Shown here in pieces: positions 1 through 8,361 of a stretch of DNA of 64,000 nucleotides (the stretch's first letter is position 1; every line of letters starts with the position of its first letter). The stretch is from positions 359,023-423,022 of the forward strand of contig FMVL01000004.1 of the NCBI GenBank assembly GCA_900102235.1, read 5' to 3'. The stretch comes from Lachnospiraceae bacterium XBB2008 (GTDB lineage: Bacteria > Bacillota > Clostridia > Lachnospirales > Lachnospiraceae). The notes under the pieces are model-generated. The model had not been told where the DNA came from and did no database searches. It saw only the letters and a program-made list of their open reading frames with translations. The position numbers and the translations under genes are program-made.

Positions 1-629
1 TCCGCGCTCATGAAGTTCCACATCTGGGTGCACGCTCCGTATTCCATGGGCTCGCCGGCCTTAAATGCGCGGCATGATGATGCTATGACGGACCATGGAT
101 GATCGCCCACGCCTATCACGCTGAAGAGCCTGACATGGATGTAGTTCATGGAACCGGCTTCTCTGTATCCGCCATAGGCATACTTATAGAACGCCACCTT
201 CCATCTGCCGTATGCATCATACGGTTCAGAGGGCATGTCCTCGCGGCATGGGCCGGATAAGCGTCCGTATTCCGCCCTGGAACCGGAATCCAGGAATACT
301 CTGCATCCAAGCTGTTTCGCTGTCTCGTAAGCACTTACGGCATATTCATAGTTGGCTTTATGTATTGACTCATCATCTATATCGTCTCTGTTCACTCCTC
401 CCCAGGCAAGGTGTATGAATGTATCATATTTTTCCTCGGGAAACAAATCCGGACTGATACGGCCGGCGGTATCCGTGATGATATGGATCATGCTCAGATC
501 TGCAGATGAAAGTTTCAGACGTGAAGGATCGCGGACCACGACATATACATCCGCGCCTTTCTCTAGATATTCCTTAAGCACGTATGAACCGATGAATCCG
601 GTCGCACCGGTGATGATCACGCTTCTCAT
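1..629 (-). CDS. NAD-dependent epimerase/dehydratase, partial (3' end off window)
   Basis: Read from the reverse strand, the frame opens with ATG at 629 and stays open for about 209 codons to the window edge, so the C-terminus is missing. The N-terminus has the Rossmann motif GATGFIG typical of extended short-chain dehydrogenases, a SGSRAEYG segment and a YGRWK catalytic Tyr-x-x-x-Lys. This family acts on nucleotide-activated sugars in the cytoplasm. The start overlaps the stop of the upstream epimerase/methyltransferase fusion by an ATGA junction, so the two are probably co-translated and may act on the same sugar. Substrate and exact reaction cannot be read from the sequence. Confidence 0.88.
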   Translation of the reverse strand, partial: MRSVIITGATGFIGSYVLKEYLEKGADVYVVVRDPSRLKLSSADLSMIHIITDTAGRISPDLFPEEKYDTFIHLAWGGVNRDDIDDESIHKANYEYAVSAYETAKQLGCRVFLDSGSRAEYGRLSGPCREDMPSEPYDAYGRWKVAFYKYAYGGYREAGSMNYIHVRLFSVIGVGDHPWSVIASSCRAFKAGEPMEYGACTQMWNFMSA

Positions 630-2785
630 CGACTCATCTCCGTGATCTTATCATCCATGAGTACGAGGATGCCGGGCACGGGAGTGAACTTCTCCCTGAT
701 GATGCCCGCTATCTCCGCAGTGTATCCGGGTGCGACTATCAGTATCGCATCGACGGGATCCGTGGAGTAATGCGCGGGAGGAACTATGGGGATGTGGCTG
801 GCAGGCGCATATCTGCCCTGCTTGAAGGGCGCCGAGTCTATGATATACTCCACTCTGCCGCCGAGTCCCGTGGATGATGCGAGGGTGAATCCCTGATGGC
901 TTGCACCCCATATGGCCAGGCGTTTACCTTCTGCTTCTGATTCCGATATCAGTGAGTTGATATCCTCGCTTATGGTCCGGTAATTGTCGCTAAGACAGGT
1001 TATATCCGTAATTCCGCCCGTATACTTGGGAACATGACGCGATGTATCTCCGTCAAAGCGTACCATGATCTCCCAGGTATCACGGTTTACTATGCGTGTT
1101 TCGAGCACTTCATATCCGCATCCGATGAAGAGTGCCTCCAGAGCCTCCCTCGTATAATATGCCAGATGGTCTCTTAAGAGTTCGTAGTAGCCGTCATTTT
1201 CCAGGACATACTCGAAGCTGGGGACTGTCACAAGACCTAACGCCCCGGGCTTTAAGTTCCGGCCTATGCAGCTTAGCATGTCCCTGGGATCGGGCTGGTG
1301 CTCGAGGAAGTTAAACTGTACGAATCCGTCATACGGGCCGCCCGGGATCTCGTAATCTCCCTCGGCGAAGCCTTCATAGACGGTCAGGCCGCTGTTTTGT
1401 GCTTCTTCGACCGATCCTTGTTTGTGTTCGATACCGGTCACAGTCACATCGACTCCGTGCATATCCGGCATGTCTTCCCACAGATGCATGAATTCGCCGC
1501 GCCCGCAACCTATCTCTACGATGGATGCCTGAGTTATGCCGCCTCTGCTCATAAGCTCGAGGAGTCGGTCGTACTCTTCGTGACGGAGCGTGCGCATGGT
1601 GCTGCTGCCTCCGCCTGCACGGATCACATCCCGGTAGTAGGAGACAGGCTCGTTGGACAGCTGGATCAGTCCGCACTTCGGGCACTGGCACATCTTAAGC
1701 GTTATGGGTTTGTCGCTGTCCAGATGATCCGCATCCGGGATATCCTGCGCGGATGAGGGCATGTCAGGGAATTCCGACAGAAGTGTTATGGGGGAGTCGC
1801 AGATGATGCAGCGTGGGGTGTGTTCGTCTGAAGATGCAGGTCCGGGCTTAGCGATCTCGTCCGAGAACCACTGTATGGTCTTTCTTATTCCATCCTCAAA
1901 GCTTGTATGAGGTACGAACCCTGTATCCGCCGTAAGTTCGGATATGTCTGCTTCGAGGCGCATGATCTGATTAACACTGTACGGAACTTCGCCGTATCCG
2001 ATCTCAGTTTTCGGATCTATAGCGTCACGGACTGCGTTCATATAGTCCTTCAGCGGACGGGATGAGCCGGTACCGATCGGATATACTTTTCCGCTCACTC
2101 CCCGCTCGCCTATTGCGTACAGTGCGTCTGCGAGATCTGCTGAATATATGTAGTCCCAGCGCTGTTCGCCGGGGGTGGCCGGGAAGCGCTCGCCGTTCCG
2201 GAGTTTTGTGATAAGAGAAGGGATGAGCATGTAGTCACAATCACCGGGGCCGTAGGCGCTTAGAATCCTGGTCCAGATATGATCGATGCCAAGCTGTTCG
2301 CATCTGATGCGGCTGAGGTTCCCCGCACAGAGTTTGGCTGCACCGTAGGGGATCTCGGGATTGGTGGGAGTATCTCCGCGTAAAGGTGCATCACTTCTGC
2401 CGTATTCGGCCTGGGAACCCGCGCCGATGAAACGCCTGCATCCGTATGCGGCGGCAAGTTCGACCGCGTCAACCGTGAAACGGATATTGTCGATCTGAGG
2501 TGATATGTCCATCCGACCTGAGTGCGATGGCGCTGCCCAGGCAAGGTGGTAAAACACGTCATAGCCTTCGTTGGTGTCAGGCATCATTTCATGCATATTC
2601 GCGAGGCCGCACTCTCTGACGGTCACAAGAGGATGCTTCGGGATCCTATCCATACGTTTAGAGTCAGGGTTCACCAGCGCAAGGACTTCCGTACCTTCTT
2701 CTATGCATTTGCCTATCAGGGCGAGGCCGATCATGCCGGTCGCGCCTGTTATGATGATTTTTTTTATCGGGTTTGAATCATTCAT
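626..2785 (-). CDS. Epimerase / C-methyltransferase fusion
   Basis: A 719-residue two-enzyme fusion. Residues 1-312 are an NAD-dependent epimerase/dehydratase: GATGMIG at 14-20, SQAEYG at 124-129 and Y147-x-x-x-K151. Residues about 325-719 match the architecture of deoxysugar C-methyltransferases: a zinc-ribbon-like start with C326, C329, C368 and C371, a SAM-binding motif EIGCGRGEF near 424-432, and a C-terminal Rossmann-like part starting near WGASHQG (about 626-632). Enzymes of this class methylate a carbon next to a keto group on NDP-4-keto sugars. The fusion suggests keto-sugar formation or reduction coupled to C-methylation, giving a methyl-branched sugar (inference). It follows the TPP enzyme by 17 bp and overlaps the next epimerase. 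Confidence 0.9.
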   Translation of the reverse strand: MNDSNPIKKIIITGATGMIGLALIGKCIEEGTEVLALVNPDSKRMDRIPKHPLVTVRECGLANMHEMMPDTNEGYDVFYHLAWAAPSHSGRMDISPQIDNIRFTVDAVELAAAYGCRRFIGAGSQAEYGRSDAPLRGDTPTNPEIPYGAAKLCAGNLSRIRCEQLGIDHIWTRILSAYGPGDCDYMLIPSLITKLRNGERFPATPGEQRWDYIYSADLADALYAIGERGVSGKVYPIGTGSSRPLKDYMNAVRDAIDPKTEIGYGEVPYSVNQIMRLEADISELTADTGFVPHTSFEDGIRKTIQWFSDEIAKPGPASSDEHTPRCIICDSPITLLSEFPDMPSSAQDIPDADHLDSDKPITLKMCQCPKCGLIQLSNEPVSYYRDVIRAGGGSSTMRTLRHEEYDRLLELMSRGGITQASIVEIGCGRGEFMHLWEDMPDMHGVDVTVTGIEHKQGSVEEAQNSGLTVYEGFAEGDYEIPGGPYDGFVQFNFLEHQPDPRDMLSCIGRNLKPGALGLVTVPSFEYVLENDGYYELLRDHLAYYTREALEALFIGCGYEVLETRIVNRDTWEIMVRFDGDTSRHVPKYTGGITDITCLSDNYRTISEDINSLISESEAEGKRLAIWGASHQGFTLASSTGLGGRVEYIIDSAPFKQGRYAPASHIPIVPPAHYSTDPVDAILIVAPGYTAEIAGIIREKFTPVPGILVLMDDKITEMSR

Positions 2786-2802
2786 ACTTTTTTGATCTGT
2801 GT

Positions 2803-4674
2803 TCAGTTGAAACGGTTGGATTCATACTCATCTCTTGGCAGGAACGGGAACATATCGTCCATGGAGGGGGATACTATGCTGCCATCAGGCATTACCTTGG
2901 ATGAGAGTTTCGGTACGAAGTTCTGATCCGGGTCAACGATCACATTGATGAATACGGGACCGTCTGTGTTAAGCGCTTCGTCTATCACGCTTCGGACAGT
3001 TGACTCGTTATCGGTCTCCAGATACTTAAATCCGAATGCCTGCGCAGTAAGTTTAAAGTCGGGGAAGCCTACCCCGCTTCCGGGATCCAGGCCTATAAGC
3101 GCTGTTCCGAAGAGATTGCGCTGGGTCTGACGGATCGAGTGATAGCCGTTGTTATTGAGGACGAAGAGTTTTACGTTCAGGTTGTTGTAGGAGATGGTCT
3201 CCAGTTCCTGGATATTCATCATGAGGCTGCCGTCGCCGTCGATGCAGAGGACACGGTTTGAATCATCGCCTGCTGCCGGGTCTGGTCCTGTCTGCCTGGC
3301 TACTGCAGCGCCGAGAGCAGCGGGCAGGCCGTATCCCATCGCTGCGCATCCCGAATTCGTGTACATCCTCTGACCGAGTTTTATCTTCGCACCCTGGAAC
3401 GTCATGACGCAGGCGCTGCCATTGCCCAGAGTCACAACATCGGTGTCTGCCATCGCATCGAAGAGCTCGTCAACGAATACATAAGGGTTTAAGAGTTTGT
3501 CGGTGCCGTGGTATTCCGGCAGACATGCGGGGTATTTGCGGACCATGTCGTAGGTCCAACGTAGCCAGCGGTCCCTATCGGTGCCAGGCACCGTTACGGA
3601 ATTGTTACGGAAATCGTCATTTTGTAATACTTTTGTAATGGTGCCTGGCACCATTGTCAGGAATTCGCGGACGTCGCCGTGGATCTTCATGTCGGGGATG
3701 AATGTGGGCTTGTTGAGCTCCGCTTCGTCGATATCGACCATGATCTTGTAGGCGTTCTTCGCGAAGTCGTGCTTGTTGTAAGTGATCGTACGGATGTTCA
3801 TGCGGCTTCCGAGCACGAGGAGCACGTCACAGTTCTGGACTATGAAGGCGCTGCCTCTCGTACCCTCACGGCTCGGTGACCCCGCATAGAGCGGATCTTC
3901 GTATGCCACGAGATCCCCGCTGTTCCATGCGACCGCCACAGGCACCCGGAGCGCACGTGCTGCCTGAAGGAGCAGGTCCTGAGAATCTGACAGTCTGATC
4001 CCGCTTCCCGCAAATATGAGCGGTGCTTTGGCCTCGGACAGGCGCCTGATGACTTCAGCAACATCCTCTTCTTTGATATGAGGAACCAGGCTTTCTTCGT
4101 CAAGTCCCTCTGCTTTCGGATCGAAATGCTTCATCTCCACACCGTCTACCGGTGCTCCCTGGATATCCAGCGGGATGTCGAGCCATACCGGGCCTTTGCG
4201 GCCGGTGTTGGCCAGATGCCAGGCTTTCTCTATATGGTACGCAACCTCGGTGACATCGTTTATCATCGCACAGTACTTGGTCATGTTGGCAACAGAGTGG
4301 ATGATATCAAATTCCTGGTCTCCGAGCTGTCTTAAGTTAAGATCCGGGACTGACGGCAGGGTCGTCTCTCTCTTGACCTGGCCCGATAACACGAACATCG
4401 GTATCGAATCGAGCCAGCCGCCCATCACGCCTGTGATCGCGTTGGTACCGCCGGGCCCGCTCGTTACGCACACGCTCGCTATGCGGCCTGTCAATCTTGC
4501 ATAGCTCTCAGCCGCTATAGCGCACCCCTGCTCGTTGTGATTGTATATGGTCCTGATCTTCGGGTGGTGTCCGAGTGCATCGTTTAGATGCATCGCACCT
4601 CCGCCTGTGATCATGAAGTTGTCGGTCACTCCCTTTTCCACCAGGAAGTTAGCTATGTATTCCGCTGCTTTCAA
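2803..4674 (-). CDS. Thiamine pyrophosphate enzyme, acetolactate-synthase-like
   Basis: A 623-residue protein with the full three-domain layout of the acetohydroxyacid synthase/pyruvate oxidase family: an N-terminal pyrimidine-binding domain with the catalytic Glu in NHNEQ (E48), a central domain, and a C-terminal TPP domain with GDGS followed about 28 residues later by LNNN. Genuine acetolactate synthase sits with ilv genes. Here the neighbours are sugar enzymes, so transfer of a two-carbon unit onto a keto sugar or aldehyde, as in the YerE-type branched-sugar enzymes, is more likely (inference). Residues 341-365 are encoded by a palindromic repeat element inserted in frame, which helps explain a length slightly above the usual 560-600. 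It lies 3 bp from the KdsC-like gene. Confidence 0.88.
   Translation of the reverse strand: MKAAEYIANFLVEKGVTDNFMITGGGAMHLNDALGHHPKIRTIYNHNEQGCAIAAESYARLTGRIASVCVTSGPGGTNAITGVMGGWLDSIPMFVLSGQVKRETTLPSVPDLNLRQLGDQEFDIIHSVANMTKYCAMINDVTEVAYHIEKAWHLANTGRKGPVWLDIPLDIQGAPVDGVEMKHFDPKAEGLDEESLVPHIKEEDVAEVIRRLSEAKAPLIFAGSGIRLSDSQDLLLQAARALRVPVAVAWNSGDLVAYEDPLYAGSPSREGTRGSAFIVQNCDVLLVLGSRMNIRTITYNKHDFAKNAYKIMVDIDEAELNKPTFIPDMKIHGDVREFLTMVPGTITKVLQNDDFRNNSVTVPGTDRDRWLRWTYDMVRKYPACLPEYHGTDKLLNPYVFVDELFDAMADTDVVTLGNGSACVMTFQGAKIKLGQRMYTNSGCAAMGYGLPAALGAAVARQTGPDPAAGDDSNRVLCIDGDGSLMMNIQELETISYNNLNVKLFVLNNNGYHSIRQTQRNLFGTALIGLDPGSGVGFPDFKLTAQAFGFKYLETDNESTVRSVIDEALNTDGPVFINVIVDPDQNFVPKLSSKVMPDGSIVSPSMDDMFPFLPRDEYESNRFN
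3580..3652. repeat. Palindromic element, copy 1, inside the TPP enzyme gene
   Basis: A 73-bp element ending in perfect 13-bp inverted repeats, GGTGCCAGGCACC at 3580 and its complement ending at 3652. Inside each arm another 18 bases pair with mostly G-U wobbles, giving a stem of about 31 bp with an 11-nt loop at 3611-3621. The wobbles pair as G-U on the plus strand and become A-C mismatches on the minus strand. Related copies lie at 16057-16118 and 41463-41529. The host gene reads straight through, the element encoding VPGTITKVLQ and NNSVTVPGT. Confidence 0.85.
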
Positions 4675-4677
4675 GTC

Positions 4678-5193
4678 TTATACTCCTCCGTATATCTCAT
4701 CGACCAGCTTGTCCCACTCGCCGCGCTCTCTGAATATGTGCTCGATCACATCACGCATCGCACCGTGCCCGCCGTTATACGGGCTCACGTAGTCCGCGAT
4801 ATCGAGCACCTCCCTGCAGCTGTCCGCCGGGCATCCGACGAAACCGCAGAGTTTCATGGAAGGCAGGTCGTTGATATCATCACCGATATAGCCGATCTCG
4901 TCACGCTCGATCCCGCGTTTGGCCATGTATTCTTCTATAAAGGTCTTCTTAGGACGGATGTTCTGATAGAGTTCCTTAACCTTGAACTCCTGCATCCTGC
5001 GGGTAGTGGCTGCGCATTCTCTCCCGGTGATCACGATGATCTCTATCCCGCCGCGCTGTGCCGCAAAGAATCCCGCGCCGTCCTTGGTGGAGAAGCGCTT
5101 GAGTTCGTTTCCGGTATCATCGTAGTAGATGCCTGAGTCGGTCATCGTGCCGTCCACATCGACTATCATGTATTTCAGTTTATTTACATCCAT
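4678..5193 (-). CDS. KdsC-like HAD sugar-phosphate phosphatase
   Basis: A 171-residue compact HAD phosphatase of the capless KdsC/YrbI class. Motif I is DVDGT (D12, D14), motif II VITGRE, and motif IV GDDINDLP. Length fits KDO-8-phosphate phosphatase, 160-190 residues. Gram-positive bacteria do not make KDO, so the substrate here is probably another keto-sugar-acid phosphate or related sugar phosphate. The neighbours, a TPP enzyme and an HMGL-like aldolase, support a role in making an unusual sugar (inference). AAGGA precedes the start by about nine bases. The gene is separated from the aldolase, its probable operon partner, by the AAA ATPase gene. Confidence 0.87.
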   Translation of the reverse strand: MDVNKLKYMIVDVDGTMTDSGIYYDDTGNELKRFSTKDGAGFFAAQRGGIEIIVITGRECAATTRRMQEFKVKELYQNIRPKKTFIEEYMAKRGIERDEIGYIGDDINDLPSMKLCGFVGCPADSCREVLDIADYVSPYNGGHGAMRDVIEHIFRERGEWDKLVDEIYGGV

Positions 5194-5220
5194 GGTGATC
5201 TTTCCTTTTAAACTCGATCC

Positions 5221-6576
5221 TTATATAAGGAACATCATATAAGGAGGAATCTTTATTATCTCATCTTCTTTGGAATAGTTTTTGGGATGAACTATTATTT
5301 GTCTGTCAATTCTCTTCCTGAAAATGTCTTTGAACGCTTCAAGTGATGTTGTAGTATAGTTTTTTGCCGATTTTACCTCGATGGGACTGATCCGAAACTT
5401 TGTCTTGCTATCATTTGAAATTATGAAATCGATCTCAATGTCATTCCTATGCTTTTTTTCACTGTATCTGGTATAAAAATACAATTTTCTACCTGATGCG
5501 GTGATCATCTGCGCAATGACATTTTCGTATAGCATCCCCCGGTTCAATGAAAGCTTTCCGTCCATGATCTGCTTATAAAGTCCCTCTTCCATGATCTCAT
5601 TTTCAGTGAATGCCTGGCTTACAAGAAGACCGGTATCGCCCATATAGCATTTGACATAAGAATCATTTTTATTTAGTGCAAGTCCGACATTCGGATCATT
5701 ACACTTGTAGCAAAGATTACAGATCATTGAATCCCCAAGCCAGAATAAAGGTTCATCATATCTGTCAAAGGTTCCGTTTTTATCAACCTCACTTAATATG
5801 ATTCTTTTCTCATGTGTTGATAAGAATCCCGGCAGGTTTTCGAAGATGGCTGATACTTTCGATTTATACTTTTTTGCGGCTTTTTTGATATCATCTTTGT
5901 AAAGTTCAAGAATATCTCTTTTCTCGATATCTGCGGCATGAAAATCGCGACCGTTTTCCTTGTAAGCGACAACGGCCTGAGGCATTCCACCCACAAGCAT
6001 ATATTCAGTGAACAGTCGCATAGCCTTTGTATGCATCTGTCTGTCTAAAGGTACGCCTTCTTCAAAACATTTTTTTATGTATTCCAGAAGGATCTCTTCA
6101 CCCATATAGATCATAAATTCTTCAAAATCTACCGGGTACATCTGTATCTTTCGCTCTTCAGACGGAATGGTTATTTTTTCAACATTTTCTTTTATGGATA
6201 TGAGCGATCCTGTTTCAATATAATCATAGCGGCCATCAGCAACCAGATACTTTATTGCTTCTCTTGCTTTCGGATACTTCTGGATCTCATCAAATATGAT
6301 CAGAGATTCCCTGGGATAAAGCCTTGAATTGTATTCAAGTGAAAGTGTTTGAAAGAACACATCCAAAGAATCAAGATCATCGAATGCATCCTTTATCTTC
6401 TTCTTTGCCTTGTTAAAATCTATGAGAATATATGATTTATATTCTTTCCGGGCAAATTCCTCCACAACTGTAGACTTCCCGATCCTTCTGGCCCCTTCAA
6501 CTAAAAGTGCCTTCTTTCCGTTAGTCTCATTTTTCCAGTCTAATATTTTGTTGTAGATTTTCCTGTCTATTTCCAC
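5221..6576 (-). CDS. AAA_14/DUF4143 ATPase with PD-(D/E)XK-like C-terminus
   Basis: A predicted ATPase of about 451 residues. Walker A is GARRIGKST near residue 30, Walker B is LIIFDEIQ, and the C-terminal DUF4143-type region holds EIDFII and IEVKSAK, the spacing of a PD-(D/E)XK nuclease fold. I prefer GTG at 6576, preceded by AGAGGA at a ten-base distance. An upstream in-frame TTG at 6600 is possible but has no ribosome binding site. The gene is visibly richer in A and T than its neighbours and interrupts a sugar-biosynthesis cassette, so it is probably a late insertion. Members of this family are scattered through bacteria and archaea and their function is poorly known. 34-bp direct repeats lie just upstream. 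Confidence 0.85.
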   Translation of the reverse strand: MEIDRKIYNKILDWKNETNGKKALLVEGARRIGKSTVVEEFARKEYKSYILIDFNKAKKKIKDAFDDLDSLDVFFQTLSLEYNSRLYPRESLIIFDEIQKYPKAREAIKYLVADGRYDYIETGSLISIKENVEKITIPSEERKIQMYPVDFEEFMIYMGEEILLEYIKKCFEEGVPLDRQMHTKAMRLFTEYMLVGGMPQAVVAYKENGRDFHAADIEKRDILELYKDDIKKAAKKYKSKVSAIFENLPGFLSTHEKRIILSEVDKNGTFDRYDEPLFWLGDSMICNLCYKCNDPNVGLALNKNDSYVKCYMGDTGLLVSQAFTENEIMEEGLYKQIMDGKLSLNRGMLYENVIAQMITASGRKLYFYTRYSEKKHRNDIEIDFIISNDSKTKFRISPIEVKSAKNYTTTSLEAFKDIFRKRIDRQIIVHPKNYSKEDEIIKIPPYMMFLI

Positions 6577-6594
6577 GAAATCTCTGTCCTCTAT

Positions 6595-6696
6595 GCGCAA
6601 AGTATATTACAGGCGTTTGCTCGCCAGTGCGCAAAGTATATTGCAGGTGTTTGCTCACCAGTACGCAAAGTAATGATATCACAAAATCACAGGAGT
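6595..6696. repeat. 34-bp direct repeats upstream of the AAA ATPase
   Basis: Two nearly identical 34-bp units lie at 6595-6628 and 6629-6662, and a third degenerate unit of the same length at 6663-6696, each beginning with (G/A)CGCAAAGTA. Units 1 and 2 contain a small dyad around TTTGCT: GGCG/CGCC in unit 1 and GGTG/CACC in unit 2. The C-to-T change is matched by a G-to-A change in the opposite arm, so pairing is kept. The array fills the space between the aldolase and the ATPase start and probably contains the ATPase promoter or operators. Confidence 0.8.
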
Positions 6697-6705
6697 ACGC
6701 AATGT

Positions 6706-8331
6706 TCAGAATGCCGTATCATAACTGTCATGCACATCCGTGTATCTCGAGTATGTCACAAACTCGAATCGGATATGCGAGTAAACTTCGTTGATGACAT
6801 AGCGCATATGTCTGTTTAGGTTAAACGCTTCGTTCTTGATGAACGAATACTCCATCTTGGGGTTGAAGTAGTTATCGTCGCGGTCGGAATACCCGTCGAA
6901 CCCGGCCAGAGCGATCTCGGTAACGCCGCATCTGTCGAGGATCTTAAGAAGCATCAGGAGTGAATTATCCACGATGTTCTCCTGAACCTCAAGAAGCGGT
7001 TCTCTGGCAAAAACGATGTCGAAAGGCTTTTCCCTCGCATCCACATTGGAGGTCGCGATCACGCCGATATGGGCGTTCTCATCAGCGCCAAGCGCTCTCG
7101 ACATCTCCACATAGCGGTTGGACTTCGTCACAAATACGTCATCTATCCTGATCTCTTCAGGGATGTAATTGATGGATATCACGAGCGGCGCTGCATCAGA
7201 TATGTACTGCTCGATCCTATCCTTTTGGAGGCGAACGCTTTTGCCCGGGCCTATCAAAAGGACGTGACCGGCCTTCTCGATGAGGGCCCGCAGCTTGCCG
7301 GTGCTCTCCTCATCCACATCGTGTGCACGCTCATAGCGCTCATATGCGGCCTCGCCGGCCTCTCTGTTATAGAGGAGCTTGCTGTCACCGGGTCCGATGT
7401 CGCCAAGCACGTCATTGATCGCACTGACGGACACATTGGGCTTGTTCTGGATCTGACGCACATAGTCGGGGTGAACGCCGTTGTATGCCGCCATGTAGAA
7501 GTAGGTCTTGTATCCCCAGGGGCGCGTTTTGTAGATATCGGCTATGCACTCCTCGATCGCATCGAGCATCGGATTGATCTTGTATGACTTACCATAGCGC
7601 TCGTTCAGGTGCATCGCAACGAGTTCGAGCGGCGCGTTTCCGGCGCCTTTTCCCATGCCGAACAGAGTGCCATCCACTATCACATCACGGTCCTTCGCCA
7701 GTTCCAGGAAGAGCATTGAGTTGGCGAATGCAAGCTGGAAATTATTGTGCGCGTGGAATCCGATACCGATATCGCGATCAACGTGCGAATCGAGTATCCC
7801 GAATATATGACGCAGACGGTCAGGCTGGACCAGGCCGTAGGTATCGACCATGGATACGACATACGGGTGTACATCGTTTACCAGCTTCGCGAGTTCAATA
7901 AGTTCAGCGTCCTCATAGGAAGTCACCGATACGAGCTGGGCAAAGACCTTGTAGCCTAAGTTTTTTACCTGAGCACAGAAATCAAGTGCTTCATGCATGC
8001 GGTGTTTCTTGAAGATGACTCTGATGCCGTCAAGATAGCTCTCGGCGCAGGGCTTAAGGTTCTCGATCCTGCATGTACCGTAGTCGATCATTCCGACCGC
8101 CATGGGCGGACGTGCGGGGATCGGACCGTATATCCTGTCTGCGCAATCCGTATCCGGCATGATGCTCCGGTTAGGGTCAAAAGGACGTCTGTCATCGAGG
8201 AATCCGATCTCAACGATATCCACGCCGGAATCGGCGAGCCTCGCATAGACGGAGCCGATCACGTCGCTTCCGAATTCCCAGTCATTCACATATCCGCCGT
8301 CTCGCAGCGTACAGTCAAGAAGTTGTATCAT
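6706..8331 (-). CDS. HMGL-like aldolase with unassigned C-terminal domain
   Basis: A 541-residue protein. Residues 1 to about 300 are an HMGL-like TIM-barrel: LLDCTLRDGG at the start carries the metal-binding Asp and catalytic Arg, HAHNN the metal-binding His pair, and GMGKGAGN the conserved glycine loop. This resembles 4-hydroxy-2-oxovalerate aldolase, which cleaves or forms C-C bonds with pyruvate. Residues about 345-541 start with LLIGPGKS and look like a separate alpha/beta domain that I cannot assign. GGAG lies six bases before the ATG. Its place beside a KdsC-like phosphatase and a TPP enzyme suggests assembly of a branched or extended sugar (inference). Confidence 0.85.
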   Translation of the reverse strand: MIQLLDCTLRDGGYVNDWEFGSDVIGSVYARLADSGVDIVEIGFLDDRRPFDPNRSIMPDTDCADRIYGPIPARPPMAVGMIDYGTCRIENLKPCAESYLDGIRVIFKKHRMHEALDFCAQVKNLGYKVFAQLVSVTSYEDAELIELAKLVNDVHPYVVSMVDTYGLVQPDRLRHIFGILDSHVDRDIGIGFHAHNNFQLAFANSMLFLELAKDRDVIVDGTLFGMGKGAGNAPLELVAMHLNERYGKSYKINPMLDAIEECIADIYKTRPWGYKTYFYMAAYNGVHPDYVRQIQNKPNVSVSAINDVLGDIGPGDSKLLYNREAGEAAYERYERAHDVDEESTGKLRALIEKAGHVLLIGPGKSVRLQKDRIEQYISDAAPLVISINYIPEEIRIDDVFVTKSNRYVEMSRALGADENAHIGVIATSNVDAREKPFDIVFAREPLLEVQENIVDNSLLMLLKILDRCGVTEIALAGFDGYSDRDDNYFNPKMEYSFIKNEAFNLNRHMRYVINEVYSHIRFEFVTYSRYTDVHDSYDTAF

Positions 8332-8361
8332 TCTTTTCTCCGAATAGTTATGTATGGTTAC

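Noticed and set aside
132..141. ACATGGATGT, the CsrA-like motif, also occurs here.
   Set aside because: It lies inside the coding sequence of the first epimerase, has no hairpin, and is on the strand opposite to transcription.
4588..5136. Long open frames on the plus strand opposite several genes, for example here and at 19527-20792.
   Set aside because: They mirror well-supported minus-strand genes, have no family features and no ribosome binding sites; they reflect the high third-position GC of the real genes.
6595..6696. Short direct repeats that might be a CRISPR array.
   Set aside because: Units are contiguous without spacers and no cas gene is near.
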